This document shows, piece after piece, positions 1 to 7,130 of a DNA stretch of 12,858 nucleotides. The notes beneath the pieces were generated by a model. It searched no databases. It had not been told where the DNA came from and saw nothing but the letters and a program-made list of their open reading frames with translations. How positions within the stretch are numbered: the stretch's first letter is position 1; the number at the start of each line of letters is the position of its first letter. The position numbers and the translations under genes are program-made. This DNA is from CAZFQD01 sp964520885 (GTDB lineage Bacteria; Bacillota; Clostridia; Oscillospirales; SIG519): the NCBI GenBank assembly GCA_964520885.1, contig CAZFQD010000059.1:1-12858 (forward strand). The letters run 5' to 3'.

Positions 1-1
1 A

Positions 2-2116
2 ATAAATGGAGAGTATTATTCTTTAACAGCAGAGCCTTGCACAGTTAAGCCTGAGAAATTTACATCTGCACATGGAATGGGCTATACGAGATTTGAAACA
101 GAGTTTAAAGGTCTGAATTCTAATCTTACTTACTTTGTCTCTCCTACAGATAATACACTTGTGCTAAATTTAAAATTAAAGAACAATTCAACTAAAACCA
201 AAGAACTACAAGCTTTTTCTTATATAGAATTCGCTCTTATGGAATTTATGCGTGAAATGCAGTGGCAGTGTTATAATAAACATCAAGTAAATGTTTATTA
301 TAGAGAAAACTCTCAAAGTATAGTTTATGAATATGCTGTGGAGGACCAACCAAAGCAAAGCGAAACACCCTTAGTCTTTTTTGCTACAGACCAAAAGCTA
401 ATTGGATATGATGGCGATAGAGAACGGTTTGTAGGAAGTTATCGCAGCGAAAGTAATCCTCTTTGCGTTGAAGAGGGATGCTGCACCAATTCCACTTTGC
501 GTGGTGGAGACCCATGCGGTGCATTACAAATTTCTATTGTTTTAGCACCTTTAGAAATAAAGGAGATAAATTTTTATTTAGGAACCGCCAAAGATATGGC
601 TGAGGTTGAAATAAGCCTTAAAAAGATTAGGGAAAGTGAATATGTTAATAATTCGTTCTCGCTTTTAAAGAGTAATTTTAATCCCCTTTTTTCATCATTT
701 AGCTGTGAAATACCAGATATAAAAGCTCAAAGAATGATAAATATATGGAATCCATATCAAGTGTGGTATAACTATATTTTTTCAAGGAATATTAGCTATT
801 ACGCAACAGGTACATTTAGAGGAACAGGCTATCGTGATACAGCCCAAGATATTATTGCAATGTCAATGCTTAATATTGAACTTGCAAAGAAAAAAACGAG
901 AGAGCTTTTGTCTCAACAATATTATGATGGTCATGTTAATCATTATTATTTCCCGATTGAGGGATATGAGCCTGTTAAAAGCATTCATTCAGATGACCAT
1001 CTTTGGAGTATAATGACTGTTTATAGTATTATTGCAGAAGAGGGAAAGGCTGATTTTTTAAATGAAGTAATAGATTATTATGATAGTGGCAGTGATACTG
1101 TTTATAATCATCTAAAAAAGGCAGTTAATTTTACTTGTGATAATTTAGGGGAAAGAGGATTTCCATTAATGCTTCACTCTGACTGGAATGATTCGCTTTT
1201 TAGGGTTTGTCGTAAGGGTAAAGGAGAAAGCATTTGGACATCAATGCAATTAGGTTTTTGCCTTAAAAATTTAATAGAAATGGCAGAATTTTTAGAGAAA
1301 AATGATGATGCTATTAAATTTAATGAATTATACAATGCTCAAAAGGCACTTGTTAATAGCAAGGCTTGGGATGGAAATTGGTATCGTAGGGCGATAACTG
1401 ATGAAGGGCGGTATTTAGGAACAAATGAGGAGCCGCAGGCAAAAATTTGGTTAAATAGCCAAACATGGGCTGTAATGTCGGGGTATGCTGATTATACTTA
1501 TGGAATAAAAGCTATGGACAGTGTTAAAGAATATCTTGATACGGATTTAGGAATTAAAAAGATCCACCCTTCTATGGAGAATTATCCGAGTAAAGAGGAC
1601 CCTTTAACAAATTACAATAAAGGAACATCAGAAAATGGAGGCATTTTCTGTCATGCTAATACATGGGCAATAATTGCAGAATGTATGCTTTGCCGTCCTG
1701 AAAATGCTTGGAAATATTATAGCCAACTAATACCGCAAAATGTTGCCGAAAAGGCTGGGGTTGATATTTATAAAGTTGAGCCTTACGTATATACCTCAAA
1801 TATTTTTGGTCCAGAATCTGATAAATTCGGGTATGCTAATGTATCGTGGCTTACAGGTGCAGCGGCATGGATGTATATTGCAGTAACTCAGTATATTTTA
1901 GGATTGAAACCAACTATTAAAGGACTTTTGATTAAGCCTTGTGTGCCAAGTAACTTTAATGGATATAAATGCAGTAGAGTATTTCGTGGTTGCAAATTGG
2001 AGCTTAATTTTGAAAAGGGCATTGACAAAGGTGTATATTTAAATGATGTTCGACTCAAAGATAATATTATAACTGTAAACGGACAAAAAACTATGAATTT
2101 AAAGATAATATACTAA
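2..2116 (+). CDS. GH94 glycoside phosphorylase (cellobiose phosphorylase-like), 5' end cut by window edge
   Basis: Inverting phosphorylase that splits a beta-linked disaccharide or short oligosaccharide with phosphate, giving a sugar 1-phosphate and saving ATP; probably cytoplasmic. The frame is open to the left edge. The first internal ATG is at 77, but the residues before it (ending SAHGMGYTRFE) already match the family, so the true start lies upstream. About 700 residues are visible against roughly 800 usual. Numbering from the ATG at 77: FRGTGYRDTAQD at 247-258 is a GH94 signature. DWND at 369-372 holds the general acid, the second Asp (D372), by analogy with characterised GH94 enzymes. 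NGGIFCHANTW with H526, and SWLTG with T593/G594, match the phosphate-binding residues. Cellobiose is the commonest substrate, but chitobiose, laminaribiose, cellodextrin and cellobionate enzymes share these motifs, so specificity is not assigned. The family call is firm. Confidence 0.92.
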   Translation: MNGEYYSLTAEPCTVKPEKFTSAHGMGYTRFETEFKGLNSNLTYFVSPTDNTLVLNLKLKNNSTKTKELQAFSYIEFALMEFMREMQWQCYNKHQVNVYYRENSQSIVYEYAVEDQPKQSETPLVFFATDQKLIGYDGDRERFVGSYRSESNPLCVEEGCCTNSTLRGGDPCGALQISIVLAPLEIKEINFYLGTAKDMAEVEISLKKIRESEYVNNSFSLLKSNFNPLFSSFSCEIPDIKAQRMINIWNPYQVWYNYIFSRNISYYATGTFRGTGYRDTAQDIIAMSMLNIELAKKKTRELLSQQYYDGHVNHYYFPIEGYEPVKSIHSDDHLWSIMTVYSIIAEEGKADFLNEVIDYYDSGSDTVYNHLKKAVNFTCDNLGERGFPLMLHSDWNDSLFRVCRKGKGESIWTSMQLGFCLKNLIEMAEFLEKNDDAIKFNELYNAQKALVNSKAWDGNWYRRAITDEGRYLGTNEEPQAKIWLNSQTWAVMSGYADYTYGIKAMDSVKEYLDTDLGIKKIHPSMENYPSKEDPLTNYNKGTSENGGIFCHANTWAIIAECMLCRPENAWKYYSQLIPQNVAEKAGVDIYKVEPYVYTSNIFGPESDKFGYANVSWLTGAAAWMYIAVTQYILGLKPTIKGLLIKPCVPSNFNGYKCSRVFRGCKLELNFEKGIDKGVYLNDVRLKDNIITVNGQKTMNLKIIY

Positions 2117-2130
2117 TTTTGGGGGAACAA

Positions 2131-2163
2131 ATGTTATTGAATAATAGTGAATTGGGTAGCTGA
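2131..2163 (+). other. Short leader-like ORF (10 codons) with strong RBS, in frame with the downstream regulator
   Basis: A GGGGGAA sequence (2121-2127) sits at good spacing before ATG 2131, which opens MLLNNSELGS and then TGA at 2161. The frame is the same as that of the AraC regulator, and a second TGA follows at 2188. It could be a regulatory leader peptide, the surviving start of a longer regulator that lost its 5' part, or chance. Coding status is unproven. Confidence 0.3.
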
Positions 2164-2169
2164 CCCGAT
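2151..2169 (+). promoter_or_regulatory. Small stem-loop upstream of the regulator
   Basis: The arms ATTGGGT (2151-2157) and ACCCGAT (2163-2169) pair over 7 bp, with one G-U wobble, around the 5-nt loop AGCTG. No T-run follows, so it does not look like an intrinsic terminator. It covers the stop of the 10-codon ORF and lies before the regulator start, so a role in translation or mRNA processing is possible but not shown. Confidence 0.35.
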
Positions 2170-2214
2170 ACTAATGCCTATCTAAGATGATATATTGGTT
2201 TTTATAGAAAGAGT

Positions 2215-3513
2215 TTGCATAATACAAAATTATTACTGATGGAAAGGTTGAGGAGTATGTTCCTTTTTGAGCATTTAAAAAACAATTCTAAAAATACAAA
2301 TAGTGAATTGAGATTTAAATCAATCCCTTTTATGAGTAGCAATAAAAACACCATTAATCTTATCAACAATCTTCAAGTTAAACAACTTCTGCAATTAGGT
2401 GTTGCTGAGTATTCTTTATTACCAAAAACTATTACTGATACAACAAGCCTGAAAACAGTTATAATAATTTATATTGAAGGCTATAATGATTTATCAAAGA
2501 ATGCTGAATGTTATGAATATAAAGCAATAAAATCTAATATAATAAACACTTTTGAGAATTGTATGTTAAAAAAAAGAATTAAATGTATTAATTGTGATTT
2601 TGGTGGTCAAGAATTAGCAATAGCATTACATTCTTATTATAATTATGAAACACAGGAGATTGTTGAGATTGCAACGATTGCCAAGCAATATATAACTGAA
2701 CATTTAAAAACAGATATTGCAATATCAATAAGTGATAGCACAACAAATTATGATAATATGAATTATCTTTTTCAGCAATGCTCTAAAAACATAAGATTTA
2801 AGTACTCTTTGGGTGCAAATAAAATCATAACAACAAACGATAAGGTTATATCTGAGGCAATAGACGATTTAATTTATCCTCAAAATTTAGAGGAAGAGTT
2901 AGTTCAAGCTATAAAAACAAATCAGTTTTCTGAAGCAGATCAAATCATATCAAATATTATAAAAAAAATTAGAGTTTTAACACCAGAAAATGTTAGCTTT
3001 TCAGTTTTAAAGCTATGTTCATCCTTTTGCAGTTCCATTGAAAAAAACCCCTTGTTTTCAGATATAGATTTAAATAGTGATTCAAAAAAATTATTTAAAG
3101 ATTTATTATCTTTTGAAAGTATTGATAAATTAAGTTGCGAATTAAGAACTATAGTATTAAAGTTAGATATTGCAAAGGATAAAAATGAAAATAACAGATT
3201 TGAGAAAATTTCAAATGAAATTAAGAGCTATATTTTACAAAATTATAAATGTCCTGATATAAATGTATTTTATATTAGCTGTAAATTTAATTTTTCGCCA
3301 GAATATATTGGAAAGATATTTAAAATCCAAAATAACATATCAATTACACAATATCTGAGTGATATTAGAATCAATAAAGCAATAGAGTTAATTAAAGAGA
3401 GAAAAAATACTATTTATGAAATTTCTGAAAGAGTTGGGATTTTTAATGTCAATTACTTTTATAAAATTTTTAAACAAAAAACAGGTAGAACCCCAAGGCA
3501 ATATACAGAATAA
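2215..3513 (+). CDS. AraC-family transcriptional regulator, soluble, apparently lacking the usual membrane sensor half
   Basis: DNA-binding regulator, probably controlling the surrounding glycan genes. The C-terminal ~105 residues (about 328-432) form an AraC/XylS double helix-turn-helix. The first helix pair lies around DINVFYISCKFNFSPEYIG. The second is the hallmark block TIYEISERVGIFNVNYFYKIFK followed by GRTPRQY, with F/Y where many relatives have S/D. Residues about 60-330 resemble the cytoplasmic linker region, with a degenerate cyclase-like fold, of large YesN/AraC-type membrane regulators. There is no transmembrane segment or Cache-type sensor, and 432 residues is short against about 700-780 for full-length relatives. 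The start is uncertain: TTG 2215 gives the longest frame but has only a weak AGAAAGAG upstream. ATG 2239 has no ribosome site; ATG 2257 has GGAAAGG 9 nt upstream. Two in-frame TGA codons (2161, 2188) precede it, so it may be a 5'-truncated remnant. Confidence 0.82.
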   Translation: MHNTKLLLMERLRSMFLFEHLKNNSKNTNSELRFKSIPFMSSNKNTINLINNLQVKQLLQLGVAEYSLLPKTITDTTSLKTVIIIYIEGYNDLSKNAECYEYKAIKSNIINTFENCMLKKRIKCINCDFGGQELAIALHSYYNYETQEIVEIATIAKQYITEHLKTDIAISISDSTTNYDNMNYLFQQCSKNIRFKYSLGANKIITTNDKVISEAIDDLIYPQNLEEELVQAIKTNQFSEADQIISNIIKKIRVLTPENVSFSVLKLCSSFCSSIEKNPLFSDIDLNSDSKKLFKDLLSFESIDKLSCELRTIVLKLDIAKDKNENNRFEKISNEIKSYILQNYKCPDINVFYISCKFNFSPEYIGKIFKIQNNISITQYLSDIRINKAIELIKERKNTIYEISERVGIFNVNYFYKIFKQKTGRTPRQYTE

Positions 3514-3570
3514 AACACTTCTGAGCTATTTGCAATATAGGCATGAAATTTAGGGATATAGGGGTAACAA

Positions 3571-3609
3571 ATGCAAATATGGATGAAAGACCATATGAAA
3601 GAAAATTAA
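3571..3609 (+). other. Short leader-like ORF (12 codons) before the esterase
   Basis: GGGGTAACAA (3561-3570) immediately precedes ATG 3571, which encodes MQIWMKDHMKEN and then TAA. The upstream context closely matches that of the 10-codon ORF at 2131 (GGGGGAACAA then ATG). It ends 16 nt before the esterase ATG at 3626 and could be coupled to it. It could equally be chance or a remnant. Confidence 0.2.
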
Positions 3610-3625
3610 GAGAGTGATTAGATGT

Positions 3626-5101
3626 ATGAAACAGTTTATACTTGCGAATGTTTTTTGCGATGGTATGATTATTCAACAGAATGCAGATATAAGATTATTT
3701 GGTGAAGCAATGTGTGATTGCCTAATTACAGCTGAAATAAATAATCAGAAAGTAATAAAAGACATAAAACAAGGTTATTTTGAAATAATGCTTGCTCCTG
3801 AAAAAGCAGGAATAGATATGACAATAAGGGTATCTACTAAAGAACAAAATGAAATAATTAATAATGTATTTTGTGGAGAAGTATGGGTTGCTTGTGGGCA
3901 ATCAAATATGTCATTGTTTTTAAAGGATACTGAGGGATTTTTAAAGGGTGAAAAAGTTGTTCCTAATGAAAACATTCGCTTTTACACTGTTGGCAGAAAT
4001 ATTTTATGTTCAAAAGATGATTACGGCTGTGATTATGAATGGGCATATAATGAAGATGTAAAATGGGATGGGTGCAATGAAAAAAACGCATTAGCATTTT
4101 CCGCAATTGGTTATTACTTTGCTAAACTGCTTCAAAATGTTTTGAATGTTCCTGTGGGAATAATCAACTGCAATTTAGGTGGTTCAAGTATTTTTAACTG
4201 GATACCCAAGGAAAAGATTTCAAATAATAAGGATATTGCAAATGTGTTGACAAACTATCAGAATAAAGTTAAAAATCTTGATATGAAAGAATATGCGAAA
4301 AAATACAGGCAGTATCTTGATAGTGTTAAAATTGATAATAATCAAGCAGAAGATGTTATTGAACAGAATTCATGTTTTTTTGAGGAGTACGGTCCATACA
4401 ACTGTGCTTTACCATCCGTTTTATACAACACTATGCTCAAAAAAATTATAAAATATCAAGTAAAGGGTATGTTGTGGTATCAGGGTGAATTTGATGCAAT
4501 TGCAGCATATTCAGAAATTTACAAATCTGCTATGTATTCTTTGGTTGATAATTTAAAAAAAGAATCACGCAATCCTTATTATAACTTTATGTTTGTTCAA
4601 CTTCCTCCTTGTAATTATCCTGATGCCATACAGTGGCAAGATATTTGTAATATACAACGCGAATTTTCCCTTGAAAATACACAATATGGGATGATAACAA
4701 TCGGCGACTGTGGAGATGATAACATACACCCGCCACGCAAAAAACCAGTAGGTGAGCGATTAGCACTTGCTACTTTAAATCTTTCATATAATACACCGCA
4801 GGAATATTGTGGGCCAGTTGCTACAAAAGCCAACTTTGCCAATGGTAAAATTTCTATTGAATTTATTCATAATGAAGGTATGTATATTAAAGGTAATATA
4901 GGATATTTTGAGGTGGAGAATCAAGCAGGAGAATTTAAGAAATATAGAGCATACCTTTCTGAAAATGTTGTTTATATTGATTACACGAGTACTGAAAAAC
5001 CAAAAAGTGTTCGTTATGCTTGGGCTACTTTTTATCATATAGGGTTATACAACAATAGTAATCTACCTGCAAGTGTTTTTAAAATTTATATTATAGAGTG
5101 A
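3626..5101 (+). CDS. SGNH/sialate O-acetylesterase-like carbohydrate esterase (SASA family)
   Basis: Serine esterase expected to remove O-acetyl groups from sugars. No signal peptide is visible, so it is probably cytoplasmic and acts on imported acetylated oligosaccharides. The protein has 491 residues. Residues 1-80 form the small N-terminal beta domain usual in this family (FCDGMIIQQ near the start). The nucleophile block is GEVWVACGQSNM, with Ser93. The oxyanion blocks are LGGSSIFNW and WYQGE. The Asp-His pair is DDNIHPP, with D365 and H368. The start is taken as ATG 3626, which has an AAGAGAG purine run about 11 nt upstream and gives the typical opening MKQFILANVFCDG. A GTG at 3614 would add four residues but has no ribosome site. 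Despite the family name, plant hemicellulose or pectin acetyl groups are more likely substrates in this context than sialic acid (inference). Confidence 0.88.
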   Translation: MKQFILANVFCDGMIIQQNADIRLFGEAMCDCLITAEINNQKVIKDIKQGYFEIMLAPEKAGIDMTIRVSTKEQNEIINNVFCGEVWVACGQSNMSLFLKDTEGFLKGEKVVPNENIRFYTVGRNILCSKDDYGCDYEWAYNEDVKWDGCNEKNALAFSAIGYYFAKLLQNVLNVPVGIINCNLGGSSIFNWIPKEKISNNKDIANVLTNYQNKVKNLDMKEYAKKYRQYLDSVKIDNNQAEDVIEQNSCFFEEYGPYNCALPSVLYNTMLKKIIKYQVKGMLWYQGEFDAIAAYSEIYKSAMYSLVDNLKKESRNPYYNFMFVQLPPCNYPDAIQWQDICNIQREFSLENTQYGMITIGDCGDDNIHPPRKKPVGERLALATLNLSYNTPQEYCGPVATKANFANGKISIEFIHNEGMYIKGNIGYFEVENQAGEFKKYRAYLSENVVYIDYTSTEKPKSVRYAWATFYHIGLYNNSNLPASVFKIYIIE

Positions 5102-5163
5102 GGCATTTAAAAAATATAAGATAGAATGAAATCATAAATTCAAAAATTGATTGGGGATGCGAA

Positions 5164-5908
5164 ATGAAAAAAGCAATTACATTTTTCCTTGCACTGTTTT
5201 TAGCAACCCCGTTATTTAGTAATACTTATGCGGCAACAGGGATCTATGATAAGGTTTGGGATTTTCAAAATAATAAGGTTGGGGACTATATGTCGGGTGA
5301 TTTTATTGCTCCGAGAAACCGTTGGTATGCAGTATCAGATAAATATAGTATCTACAACAGTGTCTCCATTTGTTGAAAATGCAATTGGTATATTTGGCAA
5401 GGTAAAAAATGAAGTTTTTTTAAATGGTATTTTGGTAATAACTTGGGTTGATGAAAAAACTTGGTTTGCAAATTCCGGCTTCATAATCAATGCTTGGGAT
5501 TTTGGTGGTTATATTGATGATATAAAAATTTCAAATGATATAAGTAAATATCGCCCAACAGGACCGGTCACATTAGTTCAAGATTCAGTTGTTGGTGTAA
5601 GCAGTATATTAAGTTCAATTATTGCGAATTCAAGCAATGGGACAACAAAATCATCAGTAGGAGTAACTGATAGTCAATCAGGAAATACTAATTCATTACA
5701 AAGCGATGCAATAACAGGAACATCTGGACAAAACGATAGTGGAACAATTTCATCCAATACAAGCAATACAGCAAGTGAAACTAATAATCCAAAGGTTCCA
5801 AACAAAGGGTCGCCATTATATATTATCATACTTATTATAGCAATAGTGCTTATTTTAGGTGCTGGTGGTGCGATTTACTTCTTTGTATTAAGAAAACCAA
5901 AGGTTTGA
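5164..5908 (+). pseudogene. Broken gene: secreted, membrane-anchored lectin-like protein (frameshift plus probable internal deletion)
   Basis: GGGGA (5153-5157) precedes ATG 5164, which begins a signal peptide (MKKAITFFLALFLATPLFS, cleavage likely after NTYA). The mature start continues to a TGA at 5374. A second open frame, shifted by +1, overlaps and runs to TGA 5906-5908. It encodes the end of a beta-sandwich domain (FLNGILVITWVD; GGYIDDIKISND; KYRPTGPV), a Ser/Thr/Asn-rich linker, a C-terminal hydrophobic helix (YIIILIIAIVLILGAGG) and a basic tail RKP. The beta-sandwich aligns by eye with the first domain of the 7131-8825 protein, sharing DDVRL/NGILV-type strands and the YRP exit. Only about 115 residues of it remain against about 195, so roughly 80 residues seem missing around 5340-5376. 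An intact protein would sit on the outer membrane face as a glycan-binding protein. Sequencing error or recoding could restore the frame but not the missing residues. Confidence 0.75.
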
Positions 5909-5971
5909 AAATTATTAGGGTGATGTCAAAAGATTTATGAAAACTTCAATAGTCAAACTCAAATTAATCAG

Positions 5972-5977
5972 AAGGAG
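5972..5977 (+). promoter_or_regulatory. Ribosome binding site deciding the GH29 start
   Basis: AAGGAG lies 7 nt before ATG 5985. The frame is open further upstream to an ATG at 5937, but that ATG has no ribosome site and the added stretch is basic and unlike the family, so 5985 is the start. Confidence 0.85.
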
Positions 5978-5984
5978 AAATTAT

Positions 5985-6950
5985 ATGTTAGAACTTTCAA
6001 ATCGACTATCAAAAGAACGACTTATGGAATGGGAAAATTTAAAATATGGTATGTTTATTCATTTTGGAATGAGCACTTTTGTGCAGAAAGAATATGCTTC
6101 GGGCAAGGATTTATCCACAATATATGCTCCAACTGAATTAGATGTTGACCAATGGATAAAAACAGCTAAACAAGCAGGTATGAAGTATGCTGTTTTAACT
6201 GCAAAGCACACCTCGGGACATTGCTTGTGGCCATCTAAATATACTGAATACACCATAAAAACGAGTTCTAATGATACAGATGTAGTTTATGAATATATGG
6301 CTGCTTGTTCTAAATACGGAATAGAACCGGGGATATATTATTGCTCGTGGGATAATCACCATTTGTTTGGTTCATTAACACCAAATTGTGAAAACGGAAC
6401 ATGGGAGACAGCATATGTAACTGAAGAATATTTGCAGTTTCAAGAAGCACAAATGAAGGAATTACTTAAAGAATATAAAGGAATAAAGGAATTTTGGTTA
6501 GACATTCCAATTTTCATTCCTCGTTCTGTTAGACAACGGTGGTATAATGAATTAACCTTAATTAATCCAGATATGATATATGTATCAAATAATGGTTTGA
6601 GCGATGGTTCTATTCTGTCTTTAAATAACACATGGACTACTGATGTAATAACTATCGAAAAGCATATGCCTTCAAGTACATATGACTATCAAAAAATAAG
6701 AGAAATTGAAGGGGGAAATTATTATTTGCCGGGCGAAGTATGCGAAACTATTTCCAAGGAATGGTTTTATGTGGATAATGATGAAGTTCGTAGTGATGGT
6801 GAATTGCTTGGGATATATTTATTATCTATTAAAAGAGGGGTAAATCTCTTGCTTGATGTGCCACCGGATTCAAGAGGAATAATAACCAACGAGCAAATAG
6901 GTGCACTAATGAGACTGCGTAAAAATTATGAACATATTTTAAACATTTAG
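5985..6950 (+). CDS. Short GH29 alpha-L-fucosidase, catalytic domain only
   Basis: Retaining exo-glycosidase expected to remove terminal alpha-L-fucose. There is no signal peptide, so it probably acts in the cytoplasm. The 321 residues hold only the (beta/alpha)8 barrel; the C-terminal beta-sandwich of many GH29 enzymes is absent, a length similar to known compact bacterial fucosidases. Visible family blocks are WENLKYGMFIHFGMSTF near the N-terminus, YAVLTAKHTSGHCLWPS with its conserved histidines, YYCSWDNHH, and the nucleophile strand EFWLDIP with Asp173. The nucleophile strand in GH29 usually reads FDG rather than LDIP, so the subsite may be unusual. Near the end, PGEVCETISKEWFY resembles the region that carries the acid/base or substrate contacts in some subfamilies, and LLLDVPPDSRG is the usual closing block (NxxPxxxG-like). 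The neighbours (GH94, acetylesterase) suggest stepwise cytoplasmic trimming of a fucosylated oligosaccharide. The linkage is not predictable from sequence. Confidence 0.88.
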   Translation: MLELSNRLSKERLMEWENLKYGMFIHFGMSTFVQKEYASGKDLSTIYAPTELDVDQWIKTAKQAGMKYAVLTAKHTSGHCLWPSKYTEYTIKTSSNDTDVVYEYMAACSKYGIEPGIYYCSWDNHHLFGSLTPNCENGTWETAYVTEEYLQFQEAQMKELLKEYKGIKEFWLDIPIFIPRSVRQRWYNELTLINPDMIYVSNNGLSDGSILSLNNTWTTDVITIEKHMPSSTYDYQKIREIEGGNYYLPGEVCETISKEWFYVDNDEVRSDGELLGIYLLSIKRGVNLLLDVPPDSRGIITNEQIGALMRLRKNYEHILNI

Positions 6951-6985
6951 GTATAAGATGTTACTAAATTTTACCTAAAGTTTTT
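6946..6985 (+). terminator. Weak candidate terminator overlapping the GH29 stop
   Basis: TTTAGGTA (6946-6953) pairs with TACCTAAA (6972-6979) across an 18-nt loop, and GTTTTT follows. The stem is short and AT-rich, so it is a marginal candidate. Its place at the end of the gene cluster is the main support. Confidence 0.35.
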
Positions 6986-7130
6986 CAAAAAAGCATTTAT
7001 ATTTAGATGAATTTCATATTTTTGCAGTATACATATATAGATTTACGAGGTATAATTAAATTAATCTTGATACAAACAAGGCGAAAAAACCAACTATTGT
7101 ATCAGTAAAAAAAAATAAGGAGTGTGTAAT
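6951..7130 (+). promoter_or_regulatory. Intergenic region with probable promoter for the first dockerin gene
   Basis: This 180-nt gap contains a perfect TATAAT at 7051-7056; the nearest -35-like element (TTGCAG, 7022-7027) is too far away at 23 nt. Downstream of the TATAAT is an inverted repeat, TGATACAA (7068-7075) and TTGTATCA (7097-7104), with a 21-nt spacer. It would lie in the 5' leader, as an operator or a hairpin. AAGGAG (7117-7122) is the ribosome site. The promoter call rests on the -10 and the gap only. Confidence 0.4.

Noticed and set aside
2074..2087. TGTAAACGGACAAA as a possible catabolite-repression (cre) site
   Set aside because: Only the left half fits the cre consensus, the right half does not, and it lies inside the GH94 coding end.
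2131..2260. TGA read as an amino acid, joining 2131 to the regulator
   Set aside because: Other genes in the window end cleanly at TGA (5101, 5908) and use TGG freely for tryptophan, so a recoded TGA is not supported.
3470..3676. Minus-strand 68-codon open frame across the regulator-esterase gap
   Set aside because: It overlaps the ends of two well-supported plus-strand genes, and its product has no recognisable features beyond AT-rich hydrophobic residues.
5340..5376. Programmed ribosomal frameshift in the anchored lectin-like gene
   Set aside because: No slippery heptamer or downstream structure is evident, and part of the domain seems missing, which frameshifting would not repair.
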